Shown here: positions 1-8,576 of the stretch, piece by piece
Layout: each line of letters starts with the position of its first letter
How positions within the stretch are numbered: the stretch's first letter is position 1
Source: Chloroflexota bacterium
GTDB lineage: Bacteria > Chloroflexota > Dehalococcoidia > SZUA-161
Length of the DNA stretch: 33,184 nucleotides
Assembly (NCBI GenBank): GCA_021787935.1
Contig: JAJYLC010000021.1
Coordinates: 1 to 33,184, forward strand
Direction of reading: 5' to 3'
Program-made: the position numbers and the translations under genes
Notes under the pieces: model-generated
Told to the model about the DNA's origin: nothing
Databases searched by the model: none
What the model saw: only the letters and a program-made list of their open reading frames with translations

Positions 1-378
1 GCTGGCCCGCGTGAGGCTTTGCTGCATGCCATCTTCCGTCAGAATATGGGAGCGACAACTCTGATTACGGGCCGTGACCACGCTGGAGTTGGCAGCTATT
101 ACGGACCTTTCGATGCCCAAACCATATTCGATAAGATTCCCAAGAATGCCCTCAAGATTGGCATCTATAGAGGCGACAACACTGTGTGGTGCAACAAATG
201 CAAGGGAATCGTTATGGTGCGCAATTGCCCTCACACCAGCGAGGACTACTTGAACCTTTCCGGTACCAAGGTTCGTGAATTGCTTTCCAAGGGCGAAGCA
301 CCTCCCCCCGAGTTCAGCCGCCCCGAAGTGGCCAAGATACTAATGGATTATTACCAGAGCGATAGGGCGAAGGAGTAA
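1..378 (+). CDS. sat: ATP sulfurylase (sulfate adenylyltransferase), C-terminal part
   Basis: Activates sulfate with ATP to adenosine 5'-phosphosulfate (APS) and pyrophosphate in the cytoplasm, the first step of sulfate respiration. The frame is open from the first base, so the N-terminus lies outside the window and 125 residues are visible. They include the nucleotide-binding motif GRDHAGVG and a Cys/His cluster C-x2-C-x8-C-x-H, as in the zinc-containing bacterial and archaeal enzymes. The tail (SGTKVRELL, then a P-rich segment) is the usual C-terminus of the single-domain respiratory enzyme, with no APS-kinase domain. It lies 170 bp upstream of aprB on the same strand, which fits the common sat-aprBA order. 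Confidence 0.95.
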   Translation, partial: AGPREALLHAIFRQNMGATTLITGRDHAGVGSYYGPFDAQTIFDKIPKNALKIGIYRGDNTVWCNKCKGIVMVRNCPHTSEDYLNLSGTKVRELLSKGEAPPPEFSRPEVAKILMDYYQSDRAKE

Positions 379-548
379 GCTCCAGGGGGGATAAAGTAAC
401 AGGTATCCACCTGAAAGTTTAAAAAGGTAGGTCCGAATGTAGGGATTTATGCAATCCTGCTAGAGGGGGTGGTGAAAAAGAAAAAGATTCAGAGTATTTT
501 GAAACGAAAACTTGGCTCAATAATAATTAATGAGAAAGGAGGCAATGG

Positions 549-998
549 ATGCCAAGTTATGTAATCTTGGAGAAATGTGACGGTTGTAAGGGGCAAGATA
601 AGACTGCTTGCCAGCATATTTGTCCCAATGACCTCATGGTTTTAAATAAGGCCACCATGAAGGCTTACAACCGCGACCCGGCGATGTGCTGGGAATGTAT
701 GTGCTGTGTCAAGCTTTGCCCCCAGCAGGCTATGGCTATCAGAGGTTATGCTGACTTTGTGCCTATGGGCGCAAGCGTAACCCCCTTGCGTGGAACGGAA
801 GACATCATGTGGACTGTCAAGTTCCGGAACAAGAGCCTTAAGAGATTCAGGTTCCCCACCAGAACCACCCCTGAGGGTTCTGCTGTGCCTGACGGAGGTT
901 TCAAGACTTCTCCGGAGGCAGAAAACCTGAAGAGCCCGCTGTTGTTTACCGAGCCCGAGTCGCTGCGCGTTGCAGCGCTTCCGACACTAAAAAAGTAG
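549..998 (+). CDS. aprB: APS reductase beta subunit
   Basis: Iron-sulfur subunit of the cytoplasmic APS reductase. It passes electrons, probably from Qmo, to the FAD of AprA. The 149 residues match the family. Two [4Fe-4S] motifs lie in the N-terminal half: C-x2-C-x7-C-x3-C near residues 10-25 and C-x2-C-x2-C-x3-C near residues 47-58. The rest is the long tail that wraps around AprA. The ribosome site AAAGGAGG (536-543) decides the start: the ATG at 545 is too close, while the ATG at 549 has normal spacing and gives the family N-terminus MPSYV. The stop lies just before aprA. Confidence 0.97.
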   Translation: MPSYVILEKCDGCKGQDKTACQHICPNDLMVLNKATMKAYNRDPAMCWECMCCVKLCPQQAMAIRGYADFVPMGASVTPLRGTEDIMWTVKFRNKSLKRFRFPTRTTPEGSAVPDGGFKTSPEAENLKSPLLFTEPESLRVAALPTLKK

Positions 999-1017
999 TA
1001 GAATTGAGGTGATGAAT

Positions 1018-2916
1018 ATGGCAGCATTTGAAACTGTTGAAGTAACCACCGATTTGTTGATTATCGGTGGCGGTATGGCAGCGTGCGGGGCTGCTGTTGA
1101 AGCAGCTTACTGGGCGAAGAAACATAATCTAAAGGTGGCTCTGGTAGACAAGGCAGCCATGGACAGAAGTGGCGCCGTCGCCATGGGACTTTCAGCTCTG
1201 AACCAGTATTTGGGTATGAAGGCGAAAGGAAGAAAACCTGAGGACTATGTTCACTATGTCAGAAATGACCTTATGGGCATTACCAGAGATGACCTGGTCT
1301 ATGACATCGCCCGGCATGTAGATGGCTCAGTCCATCTGTTTGAAAAGTGGGGCCTGCCCATCTGGAAAGATAAAGATGGCAATTACGTATTTGAAGGCCC
1401 CTGGCAGCTCATGATCAACGGCGAGTCTTATAAAATCGTGATCTCAGAAGCAGCCAAGAACGCCATAGCCCAACTGGGCGACAACGGCAAGATATATGAG
1501 AGGATCTTTATTACAGAACCCCTGATGGATGGAGACCGGATTGCCGGAGCTGTTGGATTCAGTGTAAGGGAAGAAAAGTTCTATGTGTTCAAAGCTAAGG
1601 CAGTAGTAGTTGCTATGGGTGGAGCGGTCCACGTATTCAGACCCCGCTCAGTCGGTGAGGGCCTGGGAAGGTCTTGGTATCCCCCGTTTAACACCGGATC
1701 GAGCGCTTACTTCACTATGAAGGCCGGCGCTGAAATGACCTGCCAGGAAGTCCGGTTCATCCCCGTTCGGTTTAAGGATGCCTATGGCCCGGTAGGAGCC
1801 TGGTTCCTTCTGTTTAAGTCTAGGGCGACTACTGCATTGGGCGGCGACTATATGGTCGAGCGAAGGCCGGAATTGCAGAACTGGGCGCCTTATGGATTGG
1901 TCAAGCCTGTTCCCGCCAATCTGAGAAACTACCTGATGATGCTGGACCAGAAGGAAGGCAAAGGTCCAACATACATGAGAACGGAAGAGGCTATCGGGAA
2001 CATCGTAAGCTCTGTGCCCGATGAGAAAGAGCGGAAAAAGAGGCTAAAGGAAGTAGAGTCTGAGGCCTGGGAGGACTTCCTGGATATGACCATTTCGCAG
2101 GCACTGCTGTGGGCGGGCAGCGATATTGCTCCCGAACAGAGAGCCTCAGAAATGCAGGCTTGTGAGCCCTACTTCATTGGTTCACATTCGGGTGCTTCAG
2201 GTGCCTGGATAAGTGGCCCTGAGGATCTCCAGACTGAAAAATCCAAGAAGGAATACTTCTGGGGCTACAACGGCATGTCTACTGTTAAAGGACTCTTCTG
2301 TGCCGGCGATGCCTCAGGGGCTTCCAGCCACAAGTTCTCCGATGGTTCCCATGCAGAGGGACGAATCCGCGCTAAATCAGCTTTGGCTTACATCGTTGAC
2401 AATCCCACCCAGCCAAAAGTGGAAGCGGCGGCGGTCGAGGCTCTTAAGAAGCAGATTCTCAAGCCGCTGGACATTTTTGCCCAGTTCAAGGGTCAGACGG
2501 ACAATCCGGACGTCAACGAAAACTACATCCGGCCCAAGCAGTTCATGTTCCGTCTGCAGAAACTCATGGATGAGTACGCAGGGGGAGCTTCGACCATGTT
2601 TACCACCAATAAGCCCTCCCTGGAAACAGCTATCGAGCTTCTCAAGTTACTGAAGGAGGATTCCGAGAAGCTGGCTGCTGAGAACCTTCATGAGCTGATG
2701 AGATGCTGGGAGAACATACATCGAATGTGGCAGGCCGAGTCCCACGTGAGAACAATGCTGTTCCGCGAAGAGACCAGGTGGCCGGGTTACTACTTCAGGG
2801 CGGATACCCCTAAGATGAACAATGACAAATGGAAGGTATTCGTCAACTGCAAGTGGGACCCCAAGACCAATAAATGGGACGTATTCAAGAGGGACATAAT
2901 CCAGATAGTTGAATAA
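1018..2916 (+). CDS. aprA: APS reductase alpha subunit
   Basis: Catalytic FAD subunit that reduces APS to sulfite and AMP. The FAD-binding Rossmann motif LIIGGGMAACGAA sits near the N-terminus, followed by the AprA-typical DRSGAVAMGLSALN region. Further in are the segments around VRFKDAYGPVGAW and GSHSGASGAW, which in this family carry the substrate-site Arg and His. The length of about 632 residues is normal. GTG at 1009, ATG at 1012 and ATG at 1018 are all in frame. The GAGGTG ribosome site (1006-1011) is best spaced for 1018. It is translated right behind aprB. Confidence 0.97.
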   Translation: MAAFETVEVTTDLLIIGGGMAACGAAVEAAYWAKKHNLKVALVDKAAMDRSGAVAMGLSALNQYLGMKAKGRKPEDYVHYVRNDLMGITRDDLVYDIARHVDGSVHLFEKWGLPIWKDKDGNYVFEGPWQLMINGESYKIVISEAAKNAIAQLGDNGKIYERIFITEPLMDGDRIAGAVGFSVREEKFYVFKAKAVVVAMGGAVHVFRPRSVGEGLGRSWYPPFNTGSSAYFTMKAGAEMTCQEVRFIPVRFKDAYGPVGAWFLLFKSRATTALGGDYMVERRPELQNWAPYGLVKPVPANLRNYLMMLDQKEGKGPTYMRTEEAIGNIVSSVPDEKERKKRLKEVESEAWEDFLDMTISQALLWAGSDIAPEQRASEMQACEPYFIGSHSGASGAWISGPEDLQTEKSKKEYFWGYNGMSTVKGLFCAGDASGASSHKFSDGSHAEGRIRAKSALAYIVDNPTQPKVEAAAVEALKKQILKPLDIFAQFKGQTDNPDVNENYIRPKQFMFRLQKLMDEYAGGASTMFTTNKPSLETAIELLKLLKEDSEKLAAENLHELMRCWENIHRMWQAESHVRTMLFREETRWPGYYFRADTPKMNNDKWKVFVNCKWDPKTNKWDVFKRDIIQIVE

Positions 2917-2961
2917 TCTGGAGAGTCCGCAGCCAAAAAATAAAGGTTGATTGAGTGTAGA

Positions 2962-2992
2962 GACTCCAGGTATCGCCACGGTACCTGGAGTC
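2962..2992 (+). promoter_or_regulatory. Perfect 11-bp hairpin between aprA and the YkgJ gene
   Basis: An 11-base arm (2962-2972, GACTCCAGGTA) is exactly complementary to 2982-2992 across a 9-base loop. No T-run follows, so it is not a classical intrinsic terminator. It sits 45 bases after the aprA stop and just before the ribosome site (GAGGTG, 2998-3003) of the next gene. It could stabilise or process the sat-aprBA message, attenuate read-through into qmo, or mask the ribosome site. The structure is clear; the role is inference. Confidence 0.6.
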
Positions 2993-3005
2993 CTAATGAG
3001 GTGCT

Positions 3006-3827
3006 ATGGTTAAAAGTTGGAAAGAAGTCATACTGAAGGAATACCCCAGACTTTCCCCCGGAAGCAAATTCAGGTTCTCCTGTCGCAAAGGGCTTTCATG
3101 TTTTACCCGGTGTTGTGGTGATGTAAACATCTTTCTTTCGCCCTATGATGTCCTGCGCATGAAAAGGACATTAAAGATTACTTCGGGGAAATTTCTCCAA
3201 AAATATACTCTTCCGCCAATTTTAGCGGGCCAGAAACTCCCCATGGTTTTACTCCGAATGAAGAACGACGCCCGCAAGAGTTGCCCCTTTGTAACTCCGG
3301 AGGGGTGCTCCATTTATGAGGACAGGCCGTGGGCCTGTCGCATGTATCCTCTGGGGATGGCGTCATCCAAAACTTCTCAGAGGACGGATGGCGAGGAGTT
3401 TTGCTTTATCGTTGACGAGGAATCATCCTGTCTGGGTTTTAAAGATGGACAGGAATGGACAGTTGCCGAGTGGTGGAAGGATCAGGGGATAGATGAATAT
3501 AACAAGAAGAATGAGCCGTATAAAGATATTACGTTGCATAGGCTTTTCGTGGAAGGCAAAGGACTGGGGCCGGCAAAGAGTCAGATGTTTTATTTAACCT
3601 GTTATGATCTGGACAGGTTTAGAAAGCTAATTTTTAATAGCAGCTTCCTTAAACGCTTCGAGATTGAGGATGAGGTTCTAAAGGAAATTAAGAAATACGA
3701 TGAAGCGTTACTCGATTTTGGGTTTAAGTGGTTGAGGTTTAGCCTATTTGCAGAAAAAACTCTTAAAATAAGAAGTGATGTGGTGGAGGGAAAGATGAAA
3801 GAGTTGGGCCTCGATTCTATCGAATGA
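3006..3827 (+). CDS. YkgJ-family cysteine-cluster protein
   Basis: Member of the YkgJ/UPF0153 cysteine-cluster family, small proteins predicted to bind zinc or an iron-sulfur centre; no reaction is established. The 273 residues hold an N-terminal cluster (C-x5-C-x3-CC, about residues 26-37) and a second group C-P-F-x5-C-x9-C near residues 98-114, which together make the family signature. The C-terminal 150 residues are rich in charge and aromatics and show no domain I recognise. GAGGTG lies a few bases upstream of the ATG. The gene sits between aprBA and qmoABC and ends 10 bases before qmoA, so a role in assembling or protecting the AprBA/Qmo iron-sulfur machinery is plausible but inferred. 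Confidence 0.85.
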   Translation: MVKSWKEVILKEYPRLSPGSKFRFSCRKGLSCFTRCCGDVNIFLSPYDVLRMKRTLKITSGKFLQKYTLPPILAGQKLPMVLLRMKNDARKSCPFVTPEGCSIYEDRPWACRMYPLGMASSKTSQRTDGEEFCFIVDEESSCLGFKDGQEWTVAEWWKDQGIDEYNKKNEPYKDITLHRLFVEGKGLGPAKSQMFYLTCYDLDRFRKLIFNSSFLKRFEIEDEVLKEIKKYDEALLDFGFKWLRFSLFAEKTLKIRSDVVEGKMKELGLDSIE

Positions 3828-3837
3828 GGAGAACTAC

Positions 3838-5118
3838 ATGGGGAACGTAGAAAGTATAAACTCTCCCAACGGTATCCTTGTTATCGGAGGAGGGATGAGC
3901 GGCCTGACGGCAGCAATTGAGGCCGCCGAGGTAGGCTATGGAGTATTTTTAGTAGAGGAGAGCCCTTACCTGGGTGGGCGTGTAGCCAGGGCGAACAAAT
4001 ACTTCCCTAAACTTTGTGCCCCGTATTGCGGGCTTGAGATAAATTTCAGGAGAATCAAGACAAATCCGAAAATCAAGGTTTTTACGCTGGCACAAGTCGA
4101 GAATATTACGGGCAAAGAGGGCGATTACGACGTTACTGTCAAGCTGAACCCGCGCCTGGTTAATGATAATTGCACTGCCTGCGGCAAGTGTGCCGAGGTT
4201 TGCCTGGTCGAGAGACCGAACGATTATAATTTTGGATTGGATAAAACTAAGGCTGCTTACCTGACCAATCTTATGGCATTTCCCTTGAAGTATGTGATTG
4301 ATACTAAGGTTTGCCTTGGCGCTGAGTGTGCTAAATGTGTTTCCGCTTGCCAGTATCAGGCCATCGACCTGGGCATGTCTGCGGAAAGCCTGCACATGAA
4401 GGTCGGGTCGATTGTTCTGGCTACTGGCTGGAAGCCGTACGATGCTACCAGACTTGATAATCTGGGATATGGCAAGTATCCGAACGTAATAACCAATGTA
4501 ATAATGGAAAGGCTGGCGGCCGCTGACGGGCCAACTCAGGGTAAGATAGTTCGCCCCTCGGATGGGAAAGAGGTGAAAAGTATCGCCTTTGTCCAGTGCG
4601 CTGGCTCACGGGACCAGAATCACCTGCCCTATTGCTCAGGGGTTTGCTGCATGGGTTCCCTGAAACAGTGCACATACGTCAAAGATCAGAGCCCGGAAAC
4701 TAAGGTCTCGATCTTCTACATTGACGTTCGTGCATTGGGTCTTCTGGAAGATTTCCTCCAGCGTGTTCAGGGAATCGAAGGGGTTACCCTGGTGAGGGGC
4801 AAGGTCGCCAAGATCGAAGAAGACCCGGCAACCAAAAACCTGATACTTCAAGCCGAAGACACCGCGGCAGGCGAAAAGATAAAAGAATCGTTCGAGATGG
4901 TGGTGCTGGCAACAGGCATGGTTCCCAATACTGTGGAGGCGAAGATACCAGGGAACCTGGTATATGACAACTACGGCTTCGTTGCTGCCGATGCTGCCGG
5001 GGTTTATGCAGCCGGTTGTGTCAGGCGGCCAACCGATGTCTCTACTTCAGTACAGGACGGGACCAGGGCAGCGCTTAAGGCGATTCAGTCCATCGTGAGA
5101 AGGGGGGCAAATGGCTAA
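3838..5118 (+). CDS. qmoA: Quinone-interacting membrane-bound oxidoreductase subunit QmoA
   Basis: HdrA-like flavoprotein of the Qmo complex, which links the menaquinol pool to APS reductase. The 426 residues begin with an FAD Rossmann motif (GGGMSGLTAA, about residues 17-26). Two cysteine clusters follow: C-x2-C-x2-C-x3-C around residues 112-122, and a C-x4-C-x2-C-x3-C group around residues 161-172. An HdrA-type segment, CAGSRDQNHLPYCSGVCC, lies further in. The ribosome site GAGGAGA precedes the ATG. The end overlaps qmoB by 8 bases, so translation is probably coupled. Confidence 0.95.
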   Translation: MGNVESINSPNGILVIGGGMSGLTAAIEAAEVGYGVFLVEESPYLGGRVARANKYFPKLCAPYCGLEINFRRIKTNPKIKVFTLAQVENITGKEGDYDVTVKLNPRLVNDNCTACGKCAEVCLVERPNDYNFGLDKTKAAYLTNLMAFPLKYVIDTKVCLGAECAKCVSACQYQAIDLGMSAESLHMKVGSIVLATGWKPYDATRLDNLGYGKYPNVITNVIMERLAAADGPTQGKIVRPSDGKEVKSIAFVQCAGSRDQNHLPYCSGVCCMGSLKQCTYVKDQSPETKVSIFYIDVRALGLLEDFLQRVQGIEGVTLVRGKVAKIEEDPATKNLILQAEDTAAGEKIKESFEMVVLATGMVPNTVEAKIPGNLVYDNYGFVAADAAGVYAAGCVRRPTDVSTSVQDGTRAALKAIQSIVRRGANG

Positions 5119-7330
5119 AAAGCTCGGAGTTTATATCTGCGGTGGCTGCGGAATCAGTGATGCTCTGGATGTAGACAAACTCTGCGGAGTAGCCACCAAA
5201 GAGTTCAAAGTTGAGAACTGCAAGAGCCATCCCTTCTTATGCGGAGAAGAGGGGGCAAAGCTTATAGCACAGGATATTCAGGAGGGCACCAACACTGCAG
5301 TTATAGCCGCCTGTTCTCCCAGGGCGAAAATGGATGTGTTCAACTATGGTCCCTCCGTATACGTCGAGAGAGTCAGTCTTAGAGAGCAGGTTGCTTGGGT
5401 TCACCCGCCCAAAGATGAAGACACTCAGATGCTGGCGGAGGACTATCTCAGGATGGGCCTGGCCAGGGCTCAGAAGGCTGAGCCACCGGAGCCCTTCTCT
5501 GAAACGATAGATAAGACTATCCTGGTGGTCGGCGGCGGGATAGCCGGAATGACTTCAGCCCTTGAAGCGGCAAAGGCAGGTTATAATGTCTGCCTTGTGG
5601 AGAAGGAACCCTCTCTCGGTGGCTGGATAGCCAAACTGCGTAAGCAATATCCCAAGCATCCTCCCTACCGCGAGTTGGAGGACACAGGCATAGATGCTTG
5701 TATCAAAGAGCTGGAAGGGAACTCGAAAATCAAAGTCTTCACCGGGGCCGAGATCGAGAAGATCGAAGGCGCTCCAGGGATGTACAACGTTTCTCTGAGG
5801 CAGAAGGGCGCTGCGACCTCTCTCAAAATCGGCTCTATCGTTCAGGCGACCGGGTTCAAGCCCTACGATCCCGGCAAATTGGAATACCTGGGATACGGTA
5901 AGTATAAAGATGTCATCACAAATGTCCAGATGGAGGAAATGGCGCAGAAGGGCAAAATCACGCGTCCCTCCGACGGGCAGGAAGTCTCAAGCGTGGCATT
6001 CATTCAGTGCGCCGGTCAGCGGGACCCGGCCCATCTGGCTTACTGCTCGGCTTTTTGCTGTATGACTTCGCTGAAACAGGCGCTCTACGTAACAGGGCAG
6101 AACCCTGATGCCCAGGTCTATATATTCTACAAGGATATGCGAACTCCAGGACAGTACGAAGATTTTTACAAGAGGGTACAGGAGGAGCCGGGGGTCTTTC
6201 TTGCCAAAGGCGATGTTAAAGGTATTTCCGAAGAAGGTGGAAAGGTCACTGTTGAGGTCTACGATGTGCTGTTGGGAGAAAACATTGCAGTCAACGTGGA
6301 TCTGGTGGTGCTTGCGGCCGGGATAGTATCCAACTCTATGCCAGAGGTCGCGCCGAAAGTAGAGGCAGTGACTCCGGACGGCGAAAAGAAAGTTACCGAG
6401 ATTGTTTCGGATTCGGGGCGCTATGCGACTCCTGCGCTGCATCTCCAATACAGGCAGGGGCCTGAAATCCCTACTCTGAAATACGGATTCCCCGATTCAC
6501 ACTTCATCTGCTTCCCGTACGAAACGCGGCGAACGGGCATATATGCGGCTGGCTGTGTGCGGCAGCCTGAGGATATTGCAGCATCCATGGATGACGCAGC
6601 CGGAGCCGCGCTCAAGGCTATCCAATGCGTAGAGCAGACTGCGAGGGGTCAGGCGGTACATCCCAGAACATGGGACAAGAGCTATCCGAGCCTGTTTATG
6701 CAGAGGTGTACTCAATGCAAGAGGTGTACCGAGGAATGCCCCTTTGGTATGTACAACGAAGACGATAAATTCAATCCCTTACCCAATCCGACGCGATGCC
6801 GACGGTGTGGCATCTGCATGGGTTCATGTCCTGAGAGAATAATCTCGTTTAAGGACTATTCAGTTGACATAATTAGCTCCATGCTCAAGGTTATACAGGT
6901 GCCTGAGCCGGACGAAGAGAAGCCGAGAGTTGTGGCCTTTCTCTGCGAGAACGATGCCTATCCGGCTCTTGACATGGCTGGCATTAACCGCATCACTTAC
7001 AACCCGTTTATAAGGGTAATTCCGGTGAGATGCCTTGGTTCGGTGAACATTGTATGGATCGCTGACTCGCTTTCCAAAGGCATCGACGGTATACTCATGA
7101 TTGGATGCAAGCACGGCGATGATTACCAGTGTCATTTCGTAAAAGGCAGCGAGCTGGCAAGTACGAGGATGGGGAAGGTCCAGGAGACATTGCAGAGACT
7201 CGTGCTTGAATCCGAGAGAATCAGGGTAGAAGAAATTTCGATATCGGAATTTAAAAAGATTCCGCAGATTTTCGATGAGTTCATGGAGAAAATAAAGAGT
7301 GTCGGCCCCAACCCATACAAGGAGATGTAA
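5111..7330 (+). CDS. qmoB: Quinone-interacting membrane-bound oxidoreductase subunit QmoB
   Basis: Second HdrA-like subunit of Qmo. Family order is visible in the 739 residues. There is an N-terminal Cys-rich segment (CGGCGISD), then an FAD Rossmann motif (VVGGGIAGMTSALEA, near residue 140). The HdrA core holds the CAGQRDPAHLAYCSAFCC segment. Two [4Fe-4S] ferredoxin motifs follow at about residues 534-575. A C-terminal MvhD/FrhD-like domain starts near residue 605 and carries the CLGSVN and GCKHGDDYQCHF segments. The MvhD-like domain is typical of QmoB and suggests electron bifurcation or delivery to a partner flavoprotein. It overlaps qmoA by 8 bases; an 87-base gap separates it from the HdrD-like gene. 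Confidence 0.95.
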   Translation: MAKKLGVYICGGCGISDALDVDKLCGVATKEFKVENCKSHPFLCGEEGAKLIAQDIQEGTNTAVIAACSPRAKMDVFNYGPSVYVERVSLREQVAWVHPPKDEDTQMLAEDYLRMGLARAQKAEPPEPFSETIDKTILVVGGGIAGMTSALEAAKAGYNVCLVEKEPSLGGWIAKLRKQYPKHPPYRELEDTGIDACIKELEGNSKIKVFTGAEIEKIEGAPGMYNVSLRQKGAATSLKIGSIVQATGFKPYDPGKLEYLGYGKYKDVITNVQMEEMAQKGKITRPSDGQEVSSVAFIQCAGQRDPAHLAYCSAFCCMTSLKQALYVTGQNPDAQVYIFYKDMRTPGQYEDFYKRVQEEPGVFLAKGDVKGISEEGGKVTVEVYDVLLGENIAVNVDLVVLAAGIVSNSMPEVAPKVEAVTPDGEKKVTEIVSDSGRYATPALHLQYRQGPEIPTLKYGFPDSHFICFPYETRRTGIYAAGCVRQPEDIAASMDDAAGAALKAIQCVEQTARGQAVHPRTWDKSYPSLFMQRCTQCKRCTEECPFGMYNEDDKFNPLPNPTRCRRCGICMGSCPERIISFKDYSVDIISSMLKVIQVPEPDEEKPRVVAFLCENDAYPALDMAGINRITYNPFIRVIPVRCLGSVNIVWIADSLSKGIDGILMIGCKHGDDYQCHFVKGSELASTRMGKVQETLQRLVLESERIRVEEISISEFKKIPQIFDEFMEKIKSVGPNPYKEM

Positions 7331-7417
7331 TAACCGGGATAGGGTTGCTGATCTAGATAACAATTTGTTTGAGTTTGGGCCGGGCACAAACCAGATAATG
7401 CACGAAAGAAGGCGGAG

Positions 7418-8566
7418 ATGAGTCCAGCGGTTCCAGATAAGGAGACGGTCGATATTATTCGGGAGATGGGCGGCGGCACGCTCAAGATATGTTATCAGTG
7501 CGGTACTTGCACCGGGACGTGTCCCTGGAACTTGGTGCGCACTTTTCTCCCTCGCAGGATGATGCATCGGGCTCAGCTCGGTTTGATAGATTTCGGAGAC
7601 AAAGATATCTGGACCTGCGCCACTTGCGGCGCCTGCGCCGTTCGCTGTCCGCGAGGCGTGGAGATGATTGATGTCATCAGGGCGATGCGCAAGGTAATTG
7701 CTGAGATGGGCGTGGCCAAGGTGCCTGACTCGCTTCGCGTGAGTGTAAAGAACATCTCTTATGTCGGCAATCCGCAGGGCGAGCCGGAGAAGGAGCGGGG
7801 TAGCTGGGCTCAGGATTTGGGTGTGAAACCTTTTGCACCGGGCACTGAGCTGCTCTATTACACCTGCTGCATCCCGGCGTTTGACGCCAAGGTCAGAAGG
7901 ATTGCCCGGGCTACCGTGGGGATTCTTAACAAGGTTGGAATAGATTATGGGGTATTGGGCGCAAAAGAGCGCTGCTGTGGTGAGAGCGTTCGCAAATCTG
8001 GAAACGAGACAATATTCCAGGAGCTGGCTAAGGGCAATATTCAAGCATTCGCCGAGAGTGGCGTGAAAAGAGTGGTGGTCAATTCTCCACACTGCTATCA
8101 TACTTTCAAGAAGGAATATCCGGAACTAGGAGCTGAGTTCGAGGTTATTCACCTCTCTCAGTTGCTAGACCAGCTTATTCGTGAAGGTAAACTGAAGTTC
8201 TCGAAGGAAATCAAGAAGAAGGTCATCTATCACGACCCCTGCTATCTGGGACGGCACAATGAGATATACGATGAGCCGCGGCGGGTGCTTCAGGCGATTC
8301 CAGGCGTGCAGTTGATGGAGTTCCAGAGTTCAAGAAAGTCCTCCGTTTGCTGCGGCGGCGGTGGTGGAAGGGTATGGATGGAGACACCCAAAGAGGAAAG
8401 GTTCTGCGATTTGAGGCTGAAGGAGGCCATCGATGCCGGGGCAGACGTGCTTGCGGTAGCCTGCCCTTATTGTATGTTGATGTTCGATGATAGCCTTCTT
8501 AGTATAGGGAAAGAAAGCACAATCGAGATAAAGGATATCTCAGAATTGGTTCTGGAAGCATTGTAG
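7418..8566 (+). CDS. HdrD-like iron-sulfur oxidoreductase (two CCG domains) in the qmo operon
   Basis: Resembles heterodisulfide reductase HdrD and the GlpC/LldE-type iron-sulfur proteins. Two ferredoxin motifs (residues about 24-90, C-x2-C-x2-C-x3-C type) are followed by two cysteine-rich CCG domains. The first has TCC, ERCCGES and SPHCYHTF. The second has HDPCYLG, VCCGGGGG and CPYC. Such domains hold the non-cubane [4Fe-4S] centre that handles disulfides in HdrB/HdrD. No membrane segment is seen. It lies between qmoB and a full-length qmoC, where standard qmo operons have nothing; Gram-positive sulfate reducers instead replace qmoC by hdrBC. It could be a fourth Qmo subunit or an exchangeable soluble partner; the exact substrate is unknown. 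Confidence 0.88.
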   Translation: MSPAVPDKETVDIIREMGGGTLKICYQCGTCTGTCPWNLVRTFLPRRMMHRAQLGLIDFGDKDIWTCATCGACAVRCPRGVEMIDVIRAMRKVIAEMGVAKVPDSLRVSVKNISYVGNPQGEPEKERGSWAQDLGVKPFAPGTELLYYTCCIPAFDAKVRRIARATVGILNKVGIDYGVLGAKERCCGESVRKSGNETIFQELAKGNIQAFAESGVKRVVVNSPHCYHTFKKEYPELGAEFEVIHLSQLLDQLIREGKLKFSKEIKKKVIYHDPCYLGRHNEIYDEPRRVLQAIPGVQLMEFQSSRKSSVCCGGGGGRVWMETPKEERFCDLRLKEAIDAGADVLAVACPYCMLMFDDSLLSIGKESTIEIKDISELVLEAL

Positions 8567-8576
8567 AACAGGTCAC

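Noticed and set aside
499-527. TTGAAA-17-AATAAT before aprB as a promoter
   Set aside because: The start of transcription would fall only about 15 bases before the ATG, at the edge of the ribosome site, and sat-aprBA is commonly one transcript.
2213-2653. 146-residue open frame on the plus strand inside aprA
   Set aside because: It is a different frame within a well-supported gene and its product is Ser/Arg-rich with no motif.
6860-8101. 413-residue open frame on the minus strand across qmoB and the HdrD-like gene
   Set aside because: It lies antisense to two clear iron-sulfur genes, shows no family motif, and spans the end of one gene and the start of another; it is a codon-use shadow.
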